Assembly: GCA_030411725.1 (NCBI GenBank)
Contig: MU839849.1
Location: 248,001-312,000, forward strand
DNA from: Echria macrotheca
Taxonomy: Eukaryota > Ascomycota > Sordariomycetes > Sordariales > Schizotheciaceae
DNA: 64,000 nt
Direction of reading: 5' to 3'
A program made the translations under genes and the position numbers. This document shows positions 21,101 through 31,168 of the stretch, one piece after another. Numbering within the stretch: the stretch's first letter is position 1; the number at the start of each line of letters is the position of its first letter. The notes beneath the pieces are model-generated. The model was not told the DNA's origin and made no database searches. It saw nothing but the letters and a program-made list of their open reading frames with translations.

Positions 21101-22601
21101 AACTGTCAATGTCGGGCCGGGGTGACTGTGTTAACTCATTCGGGCCCGGAACCGAGGAACCATACAGCTGCACAGGGGTGGAAGCACCATGAGGCTGCTG
21201 TGATGGGGAAGCGGGGTGTTGGACTGCGCTCTGAGAAGGACCAAGATGCGGACCCGGACTCGGAGAATATGGCTGTTGGGCCACAGGCGGGCCAGTCGGG
21301 GGAAACGAGTAACCGGGACTCGGGGCGGGAGGCGGATACGGCGAAGCATGAGCCCCTATCTGGTTTGGCATGCTTTGTGATGCCGGCGAGTTGAACCCAG
21401 AGTGAGCAGCCGGACTCAGAGAGCCGGGCATGTAGGCTGCCTCTGCCTGAGAAGCAGTCGATGGGCTCTGCGGACCTGAACTCTGCAGGTGACTCGGGCC
21501 CTGATGATGAACTGGAGCAAAGGGCGGATGAGAATCCGGGGACTGAGCGGCGGGATTCGACGGGAATTGGTCCGAAGGATGGCCAGGCTGAACATTCGGC
21601 TGGGCCAGACCCAGGGGCTGCGATACCTGTGTCGGGTAAGACGTGGGAGGATGGGCTCCCTGGGCAGGTTCGGGCGGAGAATACAAGGAAGTCGGCGCCG
21701 GGGCCGGAGCACCGGGTCCAGGAACAGCTGGATGACTTGGAACTGGTATAGGGTAGCTTAGCAGCGAGGAAACGGGTAGATAACCAGGAGATACGGGAGG
21801 CTGTGGATTACCACTGCTGTGTACCGTCGGTTGGGGTGAGTAGGCCGGTTGGTGAAGAGCCAGAGGTTGCGGCGAGTGGACTGGCGGCGACGTAGGATAC
21901 CCCGTGCTTTGAGTCACCTGCACATTTGGAGTCCCAACACCCGGGCCAGAAAGACCCAGAGCACCGTAACCACCCGACGGATTGTATGCCGGATACCCCG
22001 GGTACGCCGACGATGGCAGCGTCGTCTGCGCCTTGGCGATGTACCCCTGAAGCTTCGACTGAACGCCGGCCACACCGGCGCCAAGCATGCGCGAAAAGCT
22101 CGACTTGGTACTGGACACGGCCGTGAGCGGGCGTGGGGGCAGAGGCGGGTTTCGAGGCGGCAGCGGCGGTGGTGCGAACTGCGGCTGGCCGGGCTGGGAG
22201 GGAATTCCATGCGGCTGGCTTCGGTATGGAGGCTGCCCAGGCTGTGGTTGCGGCGAGAAACTATGCGGCGATGGCTGTCCTGCTGGGTGAACCTGGGCCG
22301 ACTGTGCAGCCTGAATCTGGACCGAATATCCCTGGCCTGCGTGACTTTGATCTCCCTGGACGGGCTGTCCTGGATACGGATGCTGGGCAACCGGACCCGG
22401 ATACGGCTGGCCATGGTATGGCTGCCCGGAATGCTGTGGCTGTTGATACGGCGGTGGCCCCGGTTGAGGCGTCTGCGGGGCGCCCGGGACCGGCTGCCAC
22501 GCCGGTGTGGAGCCAGTCGGCGCGCCGGAACCGGGTGGCGGTGGATACCCCGGCGGCGGCGGCTGCGGAGTCCAGCCTCCGGGATACTGCGGATTCGACA
22601 T
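18180..22601 (-). CDS. Large Pro/Gln-rich protein with five C-terminal CxxC modules
   Basis: 1,473 aa in a single open frame. Residues 1 to about 880 are low-complexity Pro/Gln/Ser/Gly sequence, interrupted by one conserved-looking island (FSRMLGAGVAGVQSKLQGYI, about residues 168-187). The C-terminal third is ordered and contains CxxC-[YF] motifs at C929/C932, C1028/C1031, C1119/C1122, C1215/C1218 and C1311/C1314, i.e. every 91-99 residues. Each is preceded by an upstream Cys and usually an aromatic W/F-Y pair, and followed by an acidic or Tyr residue and a Thr/Ser-Pro-like step, suggesting five repeats of one fold, probably zinc-binding. A charged alpha-helical tail (ARDGERRARMLELEARWAQY) ends the protein. 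No transmembrane helix is evident. I do not recognise a named domain, and the function is unknown. Confidence 0.85.
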   Translation of the reverse strand: MSNPQYPGGWTPQPPPPGYPPPPGSGAPTGSTPAWQPVPGAPQTPQPGPPPYQQPQHSGQPYHGQPYPGPVAQHPYPGQPVQGDQSHAGQGYSVQIQAAQSAQVHPAGQPSPHSFSPQPQPGQPPYRSQPHGIPSQPGQPQFAPPPLPPRNPPLPPRPLTAVSSTKSSFSRMLGAGVAGVQSKLQGYIAKAQTTLPSSAYPGYPAYNPSGGYGALGLSGPGVGTPNVQVTQSTGYPTSPPVHSPQPLALHQPAYSPQPTVHSSGNPQPPVSPGYLPVSSLLSYPIPVPSHPAVPGPGAPAPAPTSLYSPPEPAQGAHPPTSYPTQVSQPLGLAQPNVQPGHPSDQFPSNPAAQSPDSHPPFAPVHHQGPSHLQSSGPQSPSTASQAEAAYMPGSLSPAAHSGFNSPASQSMPNQIGAHASPYPPPAPSPGYSFPPTGPPVAQQPYSPSPGPHLGPSQSAVQHPASPSQQPHGASTPVQLYGSSVPGPNELTQSPRPDIDSSEYQIPGAALQNAVESDQGISSLPQPTAQSPPVSHHDPPAELSSQAPVSTATYPVQSDFTGTDASRPRPQETHTDVIPPQPPQSVSEHPVPAYQASTQGNIRRKPTAQSPAQNQAADNNPITHAAVETNDEQPGATWAGPVPMEYYPPVTTYGLRGDSSAGQPLVGQQGGTVSAPEPARARDRLIDRESGRDSESHPAHLVQPTQQYEEHEPQHPQQHLVEGVAQTSPRATQPEAPLRPQGFQNYQEPQGLQQGVSTGQPLQQPGWPQSSSQPQHSQYAQQPTQYGSPHSPQAPPQEQPYAPPIPAKVESYEARTYSPPASAPFPPGQGLPVFTYATSTPQSPPAQPVPPPQPQPDSISPISTLTSQIESLILTNRSHGPVRSNPDHYFEFPMLTPTAPESSRLCFRNRRVPFARTWYTHPSSPTFYICAWCFDHYISTSRFASSFTKSHRTIEGTCNFHPHRITRVLWPSVLETNDLSPLVEYMQHRAKIPPCLGMTPYTPSPSKPGVKWYIPPPPDSGGIDDFGACQACYEDYLCATPFAGRFTHDPSKTGEGWICDLAIPYTLRALLRRSPTNDWASFVSAVHHRMAKGLCTAQPTTTGTKLWYTVPGAAVHLDICEACYADSFAETPYADVVTMSVDRAGDGWTSIKCDMAGYGPLLDLVFALDAQHAHPDAFRQPLLAIAAAPRCHRADPIIDGLFYNFAPAPVDEFGVCEACYAGVITPLGMAYTLAPSPERVQGRFWCAFNPRMLQLRRFVDALNAEIDSPRSNAGVFEAAARKWMSIMPCPKRDTVPGGQGHEWWGWPDCPVCHECYEDVVRGTALEGEMAFRGVKFENPSPCALYSPAQRQRYLAACESPGNPEEFLAFCRERTKVYNDTVPLLTSLRQQAQADMDAAMLEQVIGHGLRMSDKITFGEPSSQYRSSATGNLYNSYGGVQAERHQAESDRLFRRARDGERRARMLELEARWAQYE

Positions 22602-22877
22602 GTTGATCCGACTGCGAACACGTCCTCACTCGGATCCCAACAAAATCTTTGGGCACAAACGAACAAAGCACGGGATGCGAAGAAAACGACTATTTATCTG
22701 CAGCGCAGCGCCAAGCGCCCAGAGCGTATTAGACATAATGCCAACCCATTTTTAGAACAGGTCTGGACAGGGGGCAGACCGTCTTCTCCAATATCCAGCC
22801 TCGACAATGAATATCCACTGAGACTGTTCCCTAGGCATTTCGACCATTACAAAAGCTGAAGGGTATTAATATTAGGT

Positions 22878-23902
22878 TCAATGTATGCTGGCTTCCCCAT
22901 CCCCGCTCATGTGCCGATAAGACGGTTCCGGCCGGGCTGCCGCTTGAGCTCTCCGTCGTCCCGGTGCCCTGACAAAGCTTTGCTGCCCCGACTGATCTGC
23001 CTGGCTATCCAAGATGCGCGCTTGTGTCTCCATGTCCCTCACGACGCGCCTGTTGCCGTGAACCTGCTGGATGCTCTGCCAGCTGCCCGACTTGTCCCCC
23101 CACACGTAGCTGGTCGCCGGGTTATAATTGACGATCCTCACCCGCTCCACATACATCGTGTACGGCCCCTTCGAGTAGTCGGTACGGCCGCCGGACCATG
23201 AGATGGTCCCCTCGGGATTCTTCGGATCACCGCCCGACCAGATGCCCAGCCTCAGCCGGGCCGGCGTCTGGGGGAAGTTCGTCCCGTCGACCGCCTCGTG
23301 GAAGCGGAGCGTCCGCACCGGCTGCCAGTCCACGTACCATGTGATGCTGTCCTGATTCCAGTCAATGGCGTAGCTGTGTGTTACGTATTGTGTGTCATCC
23401 ACGTGCGAGAATCGGCCACGATCCCATGTCGTCGTGTTGCGCTTCCCGAAGTAGTTGGTCTGCAGCCGCTGCGGTTCTCCGCCAAGCCATTCGAAGTCTA
23501 TCTCGTCGCCGTCGTCCGACTCCAGCACTATGCAACTCACAATGCCCTGTCCCGGCGCGGCCCGGAGATGTACCTCGATGAGGCCGAAGAAGATGTACCA
23601 CTTTGTCTGAAGCGTGGGCGACTGTCCACTCTTCGAGATTGTGAGGCCAGCGCCGGCATGGGAGTAGTTGTAACCGCCCGCTGCAAAATGCTCCCAGTTT
23701 AGGTGGTCAAGTCCGTAGGAGAAATTGATCTGGTAGTCGCGATATGGCAACCCCGGGTTAGGCGGACAGCTCTCTAGGACCCGTTAACCTAGGACAGGGT
23801 ACTGCAGCGGTCATACTTACTAATGGTTGGATCGCATTTCGAAAAGGTTTGCGATGCACCAAGGGAAAAGAGGGCCGACAGCCACAACACGGAGAGATGC
23901 AT
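22878..23902 (-). CDS. Crh-type GH16 cell wall transglycosylase
   Basis: Secreted chitin-glucan crosslinking-type enzyme, 325 aa. Exon 1 (23821-23902) encodes the signal peptide MHLSVLWLSALFSLGASQ and the start of the mature protein, FSKCDPTI. The intron (GTAAGT...CTAG) joins in phase to 22878-23773, giving CDPTIKSCPPNPGL, the Cys motif expected at the N-terminus of Crh proteins. The catalytic signature is DGDEIDFEWLG, with the two glutamates of the GH16 ExDxE motif. Supporting segments are QTNYFGK and the late WSGGRTDYSKGPYTM. The C-terminus is basic and polar and lacks the hydrophobic GPI-attachment tail many Crh proteins carry, so this one is probably soluble or loosely wall-bound. A TTAAATA element lies about 190 bp upstream. 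Confidence 0.9.
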
Positions 23903-24613
23903 TGGATCGTATCACCCAAGACAGTGTTAGAGAGAGACAGACGCGGTCGGTACGCCGAACAGAGGGTAGAGCAAAAGACTGGCGTAGTCGGCGGGCGCGT
24001 AGTGGACGCGAGCGAGGAGGAGAAAGTGGGAGTAATGATGATGCCGATGATGTTGGATGAGAGAAACTCTGCTACGGAGTGGGGAAACGCATATTTAACC
24101 TCTAGGGGACCGGTGGGCTGGAGCAGCCATGTGCTTTCCTCCTTCAATCTCCCTACCGTGTTGCATCTTTCTCGCTGGAATATTGGATGTTGGTAACATG
24201 GAAACCGCCTTTGACCCATGGTCCCAGGGAGCAGGACCTTTTATCGCTCTCCTTTCTGGACGGAAGTGGTATGCGGGTCAGCACGGTTCAGCAACTGCAC
24301 CTGTAATTATTGGTAAGTACCATCAGTGAAGAGGACGCTGTGCTTTCCTCCGCTTTTCCGACATCACAGCCCCTGCGGTAGCTACCTAAGAGCTTGCTGA
24401 CCGGTCCAACCCTCAGTGTCGCTCGCGAGGCATCAGACGTCATATGCAGAACGAGGCAGGCCATGGTGCAATTGCAGACGTAGATGTCTCCAAAAAGTGT
24501 ATTTGCTGCAATTACCAGTATGCTCCCAGCATTCATAAACGCCCAACGCCGTTGCTATGCCTCGATATCACATCAAACACTTCATAGCCTCAGAGGTATA
24601 GAAAGGGGATACA
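23903..24613. other. Intergenic: Crh promoter and AP-2 mu 3' flank
   Basis: Contains the Crh promoter (TATA-like TTAAATA near 24,093 on the minus strand) and a CCATGG-bearing stretch of unknown meaning. No gene seen. Confidence 0.4.
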
Positions 24614-26036
24614 TCAGAAGCTAAAACAGTCAGCAACTCTGATGATCACTTGCCGAGGACGACACTCACCGAATCTCGTAGCTCCCTGCCCTTGTCATGT
24701 ACCGCACCCATTTGACGCTAGAATAGTTGCTCTTCTCAAACACTTTGAGATACCTCACCAGCAACCCGGAGCTTGTAAACATGAGAAGGCTAAAGTTCAT
24801 ACTCAATGGTGGTCTGCTCCACGCCTTTTGGTTGGTCATGCTGGTCAGCTCCGCCTCGGCACTCAGGACGAATTCGCTCTGTCCGGTGAAGCGTCCGATC
24901 TTCCAGACGATATTGTTCTCAGATGGCTCGTATTTGGCCTTGCCCTGGGTGCAGCGCTCGGTTATCCTAGCAGTGTTGAGCGGTGTAGGGATCCGGACAA
25001 CGACGTTGGTGGCGAACAGCTTGGAGCCGAAGTTGGCACGCACGCCGATGCTGTACTCAACCTTGGTCTTGCCGACCTCATTGACAATGGCGTGCACCTT
25101 GAAGGGCAAGTTGACATTCTCGGTGGCACGGTAGCGCATCAACTCGAACTCGCCGTCAGGCGGTACGAAGCTGATGATGCGGTCGCTGTCGAACTTGCCC
25201 AGCTTGACGCACTGGTGGAACTGGCAGTCCTCGAGCGTCACACTGCCGGCCGCCGCTTTCGTCGCCTTACTGCCCATCCGATTCCCACTCGGCAGGCTGT
25301 TGAGTCCATCGTTATCCAGGAGAAGACGGTCGTTCAGTCCAAATTTACACTCTGGCGTCCCGCTGAGGTAGGCGCGCATGATAATCTGGCCCGTGACGTC
25401 GGCGCGCAGCACCGACCCTGTAGCGCTCATGAGTAGGTTGACATCTTCGATAACGTCAACAAATGCCTCGTTCTTGCGGTATTTGACATCCGCTTTGCGC
25501 CATGACAGCGCTCCGGTGGCTTGCATTGTGATCTTGGCCGAGTCCTCTGCCGCGCGCTCCGATTTGACACCTTCGGTGGTAATGTACATTTTGAGCGTAT
25601 CGGTCTCGGTATTTTGGGGGTATCCAAAGTCGATGATTTCTGCAGCAAATTGGTCAGCATTGGGGCGCGAATTGCGCAACTGAGGCCGTGGTGACGCACC
25701 ATCGAGAAGCTCGTAAACCAAGACAAAGTTGTTCTTGACGGCTTCCTCGTCGAACTTGCCAAAGTAGCCGCGTCCGAGCTGGATCAGGCGGTAGAGGAAC
25801 TCAAACACTAGGGCGGCATTGGCGTTGCTCTTGGTGATGGCGACGAGATAGATGTTCTCGTGCTTGACATGGCTGAAGGTGGTGCTGCCGAGGGTCAGGA
25901 TGGGCGAGCGGACCTGGGCGTTGCTGATGACTTGGATGCGGAACACGTCGGCGAGTCGGGGTCGGCAGTCGTTGCGGAACGCCCGAAAGATCAGATTCTC
26001 GCCTTTTTGGTTGAAGATGAGGATTCCGGACAGCAT
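24614..26036 (-). CDS. apm4: AP-2 adaptor complex mu subunit
   Basis: Medium chain of the clathrin adaptor AP-2, acting at the plasma membrane in cargo selection for endocytosis. 437 aa, the normal family length. Exons: 25700-26036, 24670-25639 and 24614-24620. The first intron (GTGCGT...CTGCAG) joins YELLD-EIIDFGYPQNTE. The last exon is only 7 nt: it completes Arg and adds Phe-stop, giving the conserved C-terminus GSYEIRF. That intron has GTGAGT, a TTGCTGAC branch site and TTTTAG. The start MLSGILIFNQKGENLIFRAF fits the longin-like N-terminal domain. The mu-homology domain begins after about residue 165 and contains WRKADVKYRKNEAFVDV and the late VRYMTRAGSYEI. VKNNFVLVYELLDE and the mu-2-like start argue for AP-2 rather than AP-1. 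Confidence 0.93.
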
Positions 26037-26305
26037 CTTGTCTTGTGGCGGCGGCACTGGCGCAGAAACCGGAGGGACGCAGAGGGACGCGATGGCGGTG
26101 TGGAGGGCAGAATTCGGCTTGTTGCAGCTGGGAGATTCCATCACCGAAAGGCGGTGAGAAGATGGTCTGTGCTCTGTCCGCCTCCAACCTGCCCCTCATT
26201 CAAATTGCAGCCCCTCGGGGATTCTCGTTTAATTATGCGTCTTCATGCGCAGCACTGCAATTTCGAGCTTCAGCAAGACCATGACAACATCAATTCTACG
26301 CCTTC

Positions 26306-27004
26306 TTAATTGACAACTGCCCAGAGCCATCCATCGTGTCCTTTATCGCCGACCGTCTGCAATACTACCGAGTCGACACGAGCATCCTTCCCGGCGTTTT
26401 CTATGACCTGCCTACTCCCGATGATGCGCGCGTCCGTGTTCGAGGCGTCAGCCACGCGACCCTGTCGCACCACGTTATCGACAACGATGAGGCCGCGCTT
26501 CGTCGCAATGTCGGCGGCCACATCAAAGTAGTTCCAGTTGTTCTCCTTGTCGGCGTCGATGAAGAAGAAACCAAAGCGCGGCCGCTTGCCGTCGAGCACC
26601 TCCTGCTTCAGCTCCCGGATAACGTCGATGCCCGCGCCGACGATGATCTCGACGCGATCCGAAAGCCCGGCGAACTCGACATTCTTGCGCGCAACCTCGG
26701 CATTGCCAGGGTCATACTCTATACTCGTAACATGTAGTTGGGGGTTCTCGCTCGCCAGCCAGATGGCCGTGCTGGCGCCGAGTGTCCCGATCTCGAGCGC
26801 GTGCGTCACGCCCAGCGCGCGAATTGTAATGGCGAGGAACTTGGCCTGGGAGGAAGACGCCGCAATGTTTGGCAGGCCGGCCTCCTTGGATGCTTCAGCA
26901 GCGTGCTGCAGCGCCTTGGTGTTTGGTCGCGATGTCGGATGACTATGTGAAAAGGCGTACTCATCAACCGCCGTCCACAGGTCCCTCTGCTGAGCTCCAG
27001 ACAT
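26306..27004 (-). CDS. Caffeoyl-CoA-type O-methyltransferase (Methyltransf_3)
   Basis: Cytosolic SAM-dependent O-methyltransferase, 232 aa, intronless, of the small metal-dependent class that methylates catechol-like substrates. The SAM-binding motif ALEIGTLGASTAIWLAS, the acidic SAM-ribose region VTSIEYDP, the metal-binding signature FFFIDADKENNWNYF and the following GLIVVDNVV are all intact. Fungal members are often of unknown substrate and stand alone. Here the gene lies 269 bp from the AP-2 mu start, with no other methylation or aromatic-pathway gene beside it. Confidence 0.92.
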   Translation of the reverse strand: MSGAQQRDLWTAVDEYAFSHSHPTSRPNTKALQHAAEASKEAGLPNIAASSSQAKFLAITIRALGVTHALEIGTLGASTAIWLASENPQLHVTSIEYDPGNAEVARKNVEFAGLSDRVEIIVGAGIDVIRELKQEVLDGKRPRFGFFFIDADKENNWNYFDVAADIATKRGLIVVDNVVRQGRVADASNTDARIIGSRQVIENAGKDARVDSVVLQTVGDKGHDGWLWAVVN

Positions 27005-28111
27005 GTTTGTTGCCTAGTAAATATGCGATGTGGTGTCGGTTTGCTTTGATATTGAGCCGACTTGAAGTTGCTTTGCCTATGGGAGCCATTGCGGCAGACA
27101 GCCACGGCCCTCTTTATAGCCATTGTCTCCTTCCTCATTCCGTCGAGGATTGCGACATCCCGCTCGGAGCCGGCGCGGAGTTATTGAGCCGTGGATGTCG
27201 ACGACGACGTGTTTCCCGTTCAAGAAGAATACGTACCCCACTTACGTGCCCTTCTGCGTTAGGTACCTCGGCCGAGATCACGACTCTACACTACCTGTCG
27301 GGAACCTTAATTCCGACGTTGGGTGGAGTGGACGAAGGGTCTTATTCGTTGTTGCGCCATTGACTTGCAGGGTGCTCACATGCCGAGTGATGCCATAACG
27401 TGAAGCGCGGGGAGGGTGGGGAGTCATCGAAGGGTTCGGCCCAAGGGTTCCCCCCTTTCCAGACCTCACCCACAGAGCTCGAGTGTCACGATATTGGAAC
27501 TTCCCTTCGAGATATTTACCCCAGCTGCTTATTGCCGACATATGTGAAAGACGACTCCTAGATACACCATTCAAGCCAGCCCAGTCAGCCCATTACCATC
27601 CGCTGTACAACTACTACCGCCTCGAAGAAGGATCAGTTGACGTCTTGTTCACGTACAACATAAGCTTATGAGCACAGACATATAACCGATTGGAGAGACA
27701 GACGGCACACACCGCCTTGGGTTGAACAGCGACGACATACAGAAGGGTCGAGACACTCGTGGGCAGGTCTGCGGTGCGGAGACAATTGACCAATCCCGGC
27801 CGGCGAACGGTGCCGCGATGATGTCACCGGACCAGCGGTCGTTCGGGCTCTGTCCGACCCAACACCAGCCAAGAATCCCAAGTCCTCGGGGTATTTGATT
27901 AGACTCTTCTGCTCCCTGGAGGATTTGCTGTGATCTGCAGATATATCATTCCCATTTCGTTCCCACCAACTTTGGAGCCAAGTTTTTGTGTTTTTAAGCC
28001 TAGAGTGATTCTAGCCCCTTTTTCTCGCCCGTGTGAGCCAAACAAACTTTGACCAGGGTCAACACCGGAGTCTGCGGAACATACCGATTTACACAGATAC
28101 TCCTTGACAAG
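27005..28111. other. Divergent promoter region, 1.1 kb
   Basis: Shared upstream region of the O-methyltransferase (minus) and the coiled-coil gene (plus). Short open frames only. Nothing conserved recognised. Confidence 0.4.
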
Positions 28112-29391
28112 ATGAATTACGCAAATATGATAAAGGAGGAGCGGTTGAAGGTATGCTGTTTCGTCGTTTTCGTCCCATTCTGATCAGACAGCTGACAAGA
28201 AACAGCAAGGCTTCATCATCGCGACCCTCTGCTCAACCATCGCCGGCACTTTTACGACCGGCATCAACCTCTACGACCGCATCATCGAGAAGCGTAAGCA
28301 GAGCAAGCTTGACAAAGGCCAAGACGAAAAGATCCGTGACCTCGAGCGGCGCGTCGACCAGGCCCACGGCCAAGGCCGCGGCCGGCCCCGGCGCGGGAGC
28401 GACGATGAGGACAACCTCCGCGACTCACTGCAGCGTGGCGGGCCGTCGGTCCAGCGCGAGTACGAGCAGTACGCCAAGCTCGACCCGCGGTTTGCCCAGG
28501 GTGACTGTACGTCCACTCCCTTCCTCCCCGTCTTCATCAGCGAACTAACATGCCCAAGTAACCGCCCAACTCCAACTACAAAGCCAGGTCATCACGCTCC
28601 AAAGCACCGTCATCCAAATCCTCGAAGACGCCCTCTACACCGGCCAGCCCGTCGACACGTCCAAACTCTACAACGCCTCCGAGTTCGCCAGGGAAGGCGC
28701 CATCCGCGCCCTGCGCGACCAGTACCGCCGCATGCTCGAAGGCCCCGGCCTGTCCGCCGGCGGCGGTGGTGGTCCGCAACCCTCCCGCGTTGGACGGCCC
28801 AACGCGGGTCTCATCCGACGAACCTCGTCGACGCCCGCTCTCCGGTCCGGCGGCGCCAGATACGAAGATGACGCCGAGAGCACCACCAGCGTCACGAGCG
28901 CCAAGTCCCGACGGGGGAGTAGTCGGTACCGGCCGTCCGGTCGTACCCTCGCCATGGACCCTGCGCGTCCATTGTTCTGTCGGCGCGCGGAGGATCTGCA
29001 GCGCGGCGGTGTGGCCGTCGACGATGTCCTCTCTGCTTCTGAGAAGGATGTCTGCGGGGCGTGCGGCGCCGATATGGCCAGCGCGCGGAACGGGTCGTGG
29101 CGGATCGAGAAGGAGGTGACGATGCGGCAGGACCGGGATCGGGAGAGGGGGAGGGAGACGGTCGAGGTTGTCGAGATTAGACGGTTTGCGCTGACGGGGC
29201 GGTTTTTGGTCAAATGTCACCGCGAGCGCGCGGGGTTTACGTGTTATCTGTGCTGGCGCTTTCGGGAGCGGGATACGCTGTGTCCGAGTGTCGAGAGTTT
29301 GGTGGGACATGTGGCCGAGGAGCATTATATCTCGGAGTATGCGGGGGAGGCGGATATTAGGGAGGTTACGCGGTCGATGCCGATCCGGTAG
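28112..29391 (+). CDS. Conserved-looking fungal protein: hydrophobic N-segment, coiled coil, C-terminal zinc-ligand region
   Basis: 390 aa, unrecognised by name. Exons 28112-28150, 28206-28506 and 28559-29391 are all in phase; the last acceptor is CCCAAG after an ACTAAC branch site. After MNYANMIKEERL comes a hydrophobic stretch (GFIIATLCSTIAGTFTTGIN, about residues 15-34), possibly a membrane segment, then a charged coiled coil (DEKIRDLERRVDQ). A second helical block (AQLQLQSQVITLQSTVIQIL, about residues 115-134) is followed by a Ser/Arg-rich disordered middle. The C-terminal 130 residues contain CGAC, then CYLCWRF and, after CPSVESLV, GHVAEEH, together resembling a C2H2-like metal site with a long linker. 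The combination suggests an organelle-anchored scaffold; no function is claimed. Confidence 0.8.
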
Positions 29392-29586
29392 TCTCTTTTT
29401 TCGGTTGTTTTCTTGGTTGTTGTGTCTCCTCTCAATTTTGATGCTTGATGCTTGATGAGCTATGACTGGATGATAGACAGAGATTCTTATGATATAATGC
29501 AGGTTGCTCCCTGAGATAACATGAATTACTACAAACTGGCTTAAACAACAACTTTTAAATGCACCGGCTATGCACCACGAGCAAAA

Positions 29587-31168
29587 CTAAACCTTGTCGA
29601 CCGTCACCTTCTCCCGCCCCGCCTTCTCCTTCGGGTGCGCCTCCTCATGCTCGGCGCTGTCAAAGTGCGCCTCGACCTTGTGCTGAACCATGGCATGGAT
29701 CTTGTCCTCGCTGCGGTGCAGCCACACGGGGTATCCCGAGTTGGACAGCGGCCAGAAGACGCGGTTCTGCGACGACTCGACCCACTCGGCGCTCGGCCGC
29801 TTGCGCCGGCTCGCAATCACGTCGATATCCGAGGCAATCTGGGCGCAGAACGCCTCGAGCGGCAGATCATTGACGTCGTGGCCGAAGGGATTCTCAATCT
29901 CGCGCCCGATGAACAAGATACCGAGGATGATGTACGAGGCCACCACCGTCGCCGGGATCGTGACCCACTCGAGCGTCAGCAGCTGGAACGGCAGCACCAG
30001 CACGTACACCCAGGTGATCTGCGAGATGGCGATGGCATACGCGATCGGCAGCGGCGTGTTGAGCACGCGGTCGGTACCGACCAGGACGTCGTTCAGCGCC
30101 ACGATGTTGTTGAAGGCGAGCGTCTGCTGCATCGGGATCGGCAGCTGGCCGTTGGTGATGAACTCGTCCGTCAGGCTGGCGAGGTACGACAGGATCTCGA
30201 GCGGCAGGTTGCCCAGGGGCCGGCCGGCTTTCTTGATCACCTTGCGGGGATTGCTCGCAGCGAATGATACGCCGAGATACTCGCCAACGCCCTTGAAGAA
30301 GCCCGGCTTGGCAAACGTGCGGTGCGCCTTCTCCGGCTCGTGCTCCGTCGCGGCCCGGGCGAACGTGTCGAGGTGGGCAACGAGGTGGGTAATGTCCTCG
30401 TAGCACGTGTACGGCTCGAAGCGCAGCTTGTGCTTGAGAGAAACGGCAAATGCCACCAGCAGGTTGAGCGCCGAGCTACATCTTGTTAGCTTATGATGTC
30501 CAGTCAGGTTTGGGGAAGGGTACAAACAGCTTCGCCAGCAGATCCTTCTTGCCCAGCTCGCCTTCCCGCTCCTTCGCGTTCACCCAGTAGACTCGCGCCA
30601 GGTTTTGCGACGTCAGGATTAGCTGGGCCCAGTACCGACGGCCTTCAGCATAGCGCTCGTACGCCGTCGAGCTGCGGAACGACAGTCCCAAACCGACGAC
30701 GAAACCGAGGACGGTAAGCAAGATGCTGCTGACAGCGATCTTGGCGATCTTCATGTGGATGAGCGTGAGGAGGGTGGACCAGCCACCGACAAAGATGAGC
30801 GGGAGGATCATCTTGGGCAGGATGGAGCCGTGCATCTGCATGAAGATGGGCCATTTCGAGTGCTTCTGCAAATCGCGGGGACCTTTCTGTCGTACTGTTA
30901 GCATCTATTCCTGGTTCCTAAGGGGGTTGGCATCTCGTACGAAGTAGTCGTCGATGTCGAGCGAGGTGTTCTTGCGGCTAAAGGGGTTCGGCGTGTGGAG
31001 GATGGGCGACATGGGCGAAACCGCGTGCTCCAACTTCGCGCCGTTGGTGACGATATCGCCAGGCTTGCTGTCGTGGTTCATGCCGCCGCCGCCGTGGGTA
31101 GTTGTGGGTGCCGCGGGTTCGCTAATCGCAGCCATGCCGCCGCCGTGTCCGCCTTCTTCGCCGCCCAT
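29587..31168 (-). CDS. Bestrophin-like (UPF0187) anion channel protein
   Basis: Integral membrane protein, 491 aa, probable chloride or anion channel. Exons 30941-31168, 30528-30886 and 29587-30475. Junctions are DDYF-KGPRDLQKHSKWP (GTACGA...CTAAC...CAG) and LAKL-SALNLLVAF (GTTTGT...CTAAC...TAG). The family signature GLGLSFRSSTAYERYAEGR sits at the end of the second helix, after MILPLIFVGGWSTLLTLI. Later landmarks are PLEILSYL, the block LPIAYAIAISQITWVYVLVL, and ENPFGHDVNDLPLEAFC, which is typical of fungal and bacterial bestrophin relatives. The N-terminal 60 residues are Gly/Thr-rich and probably cytosolic, and the C-terminus is charged. Most likely plasma membrane or vacuole. Confidence 0.9.
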
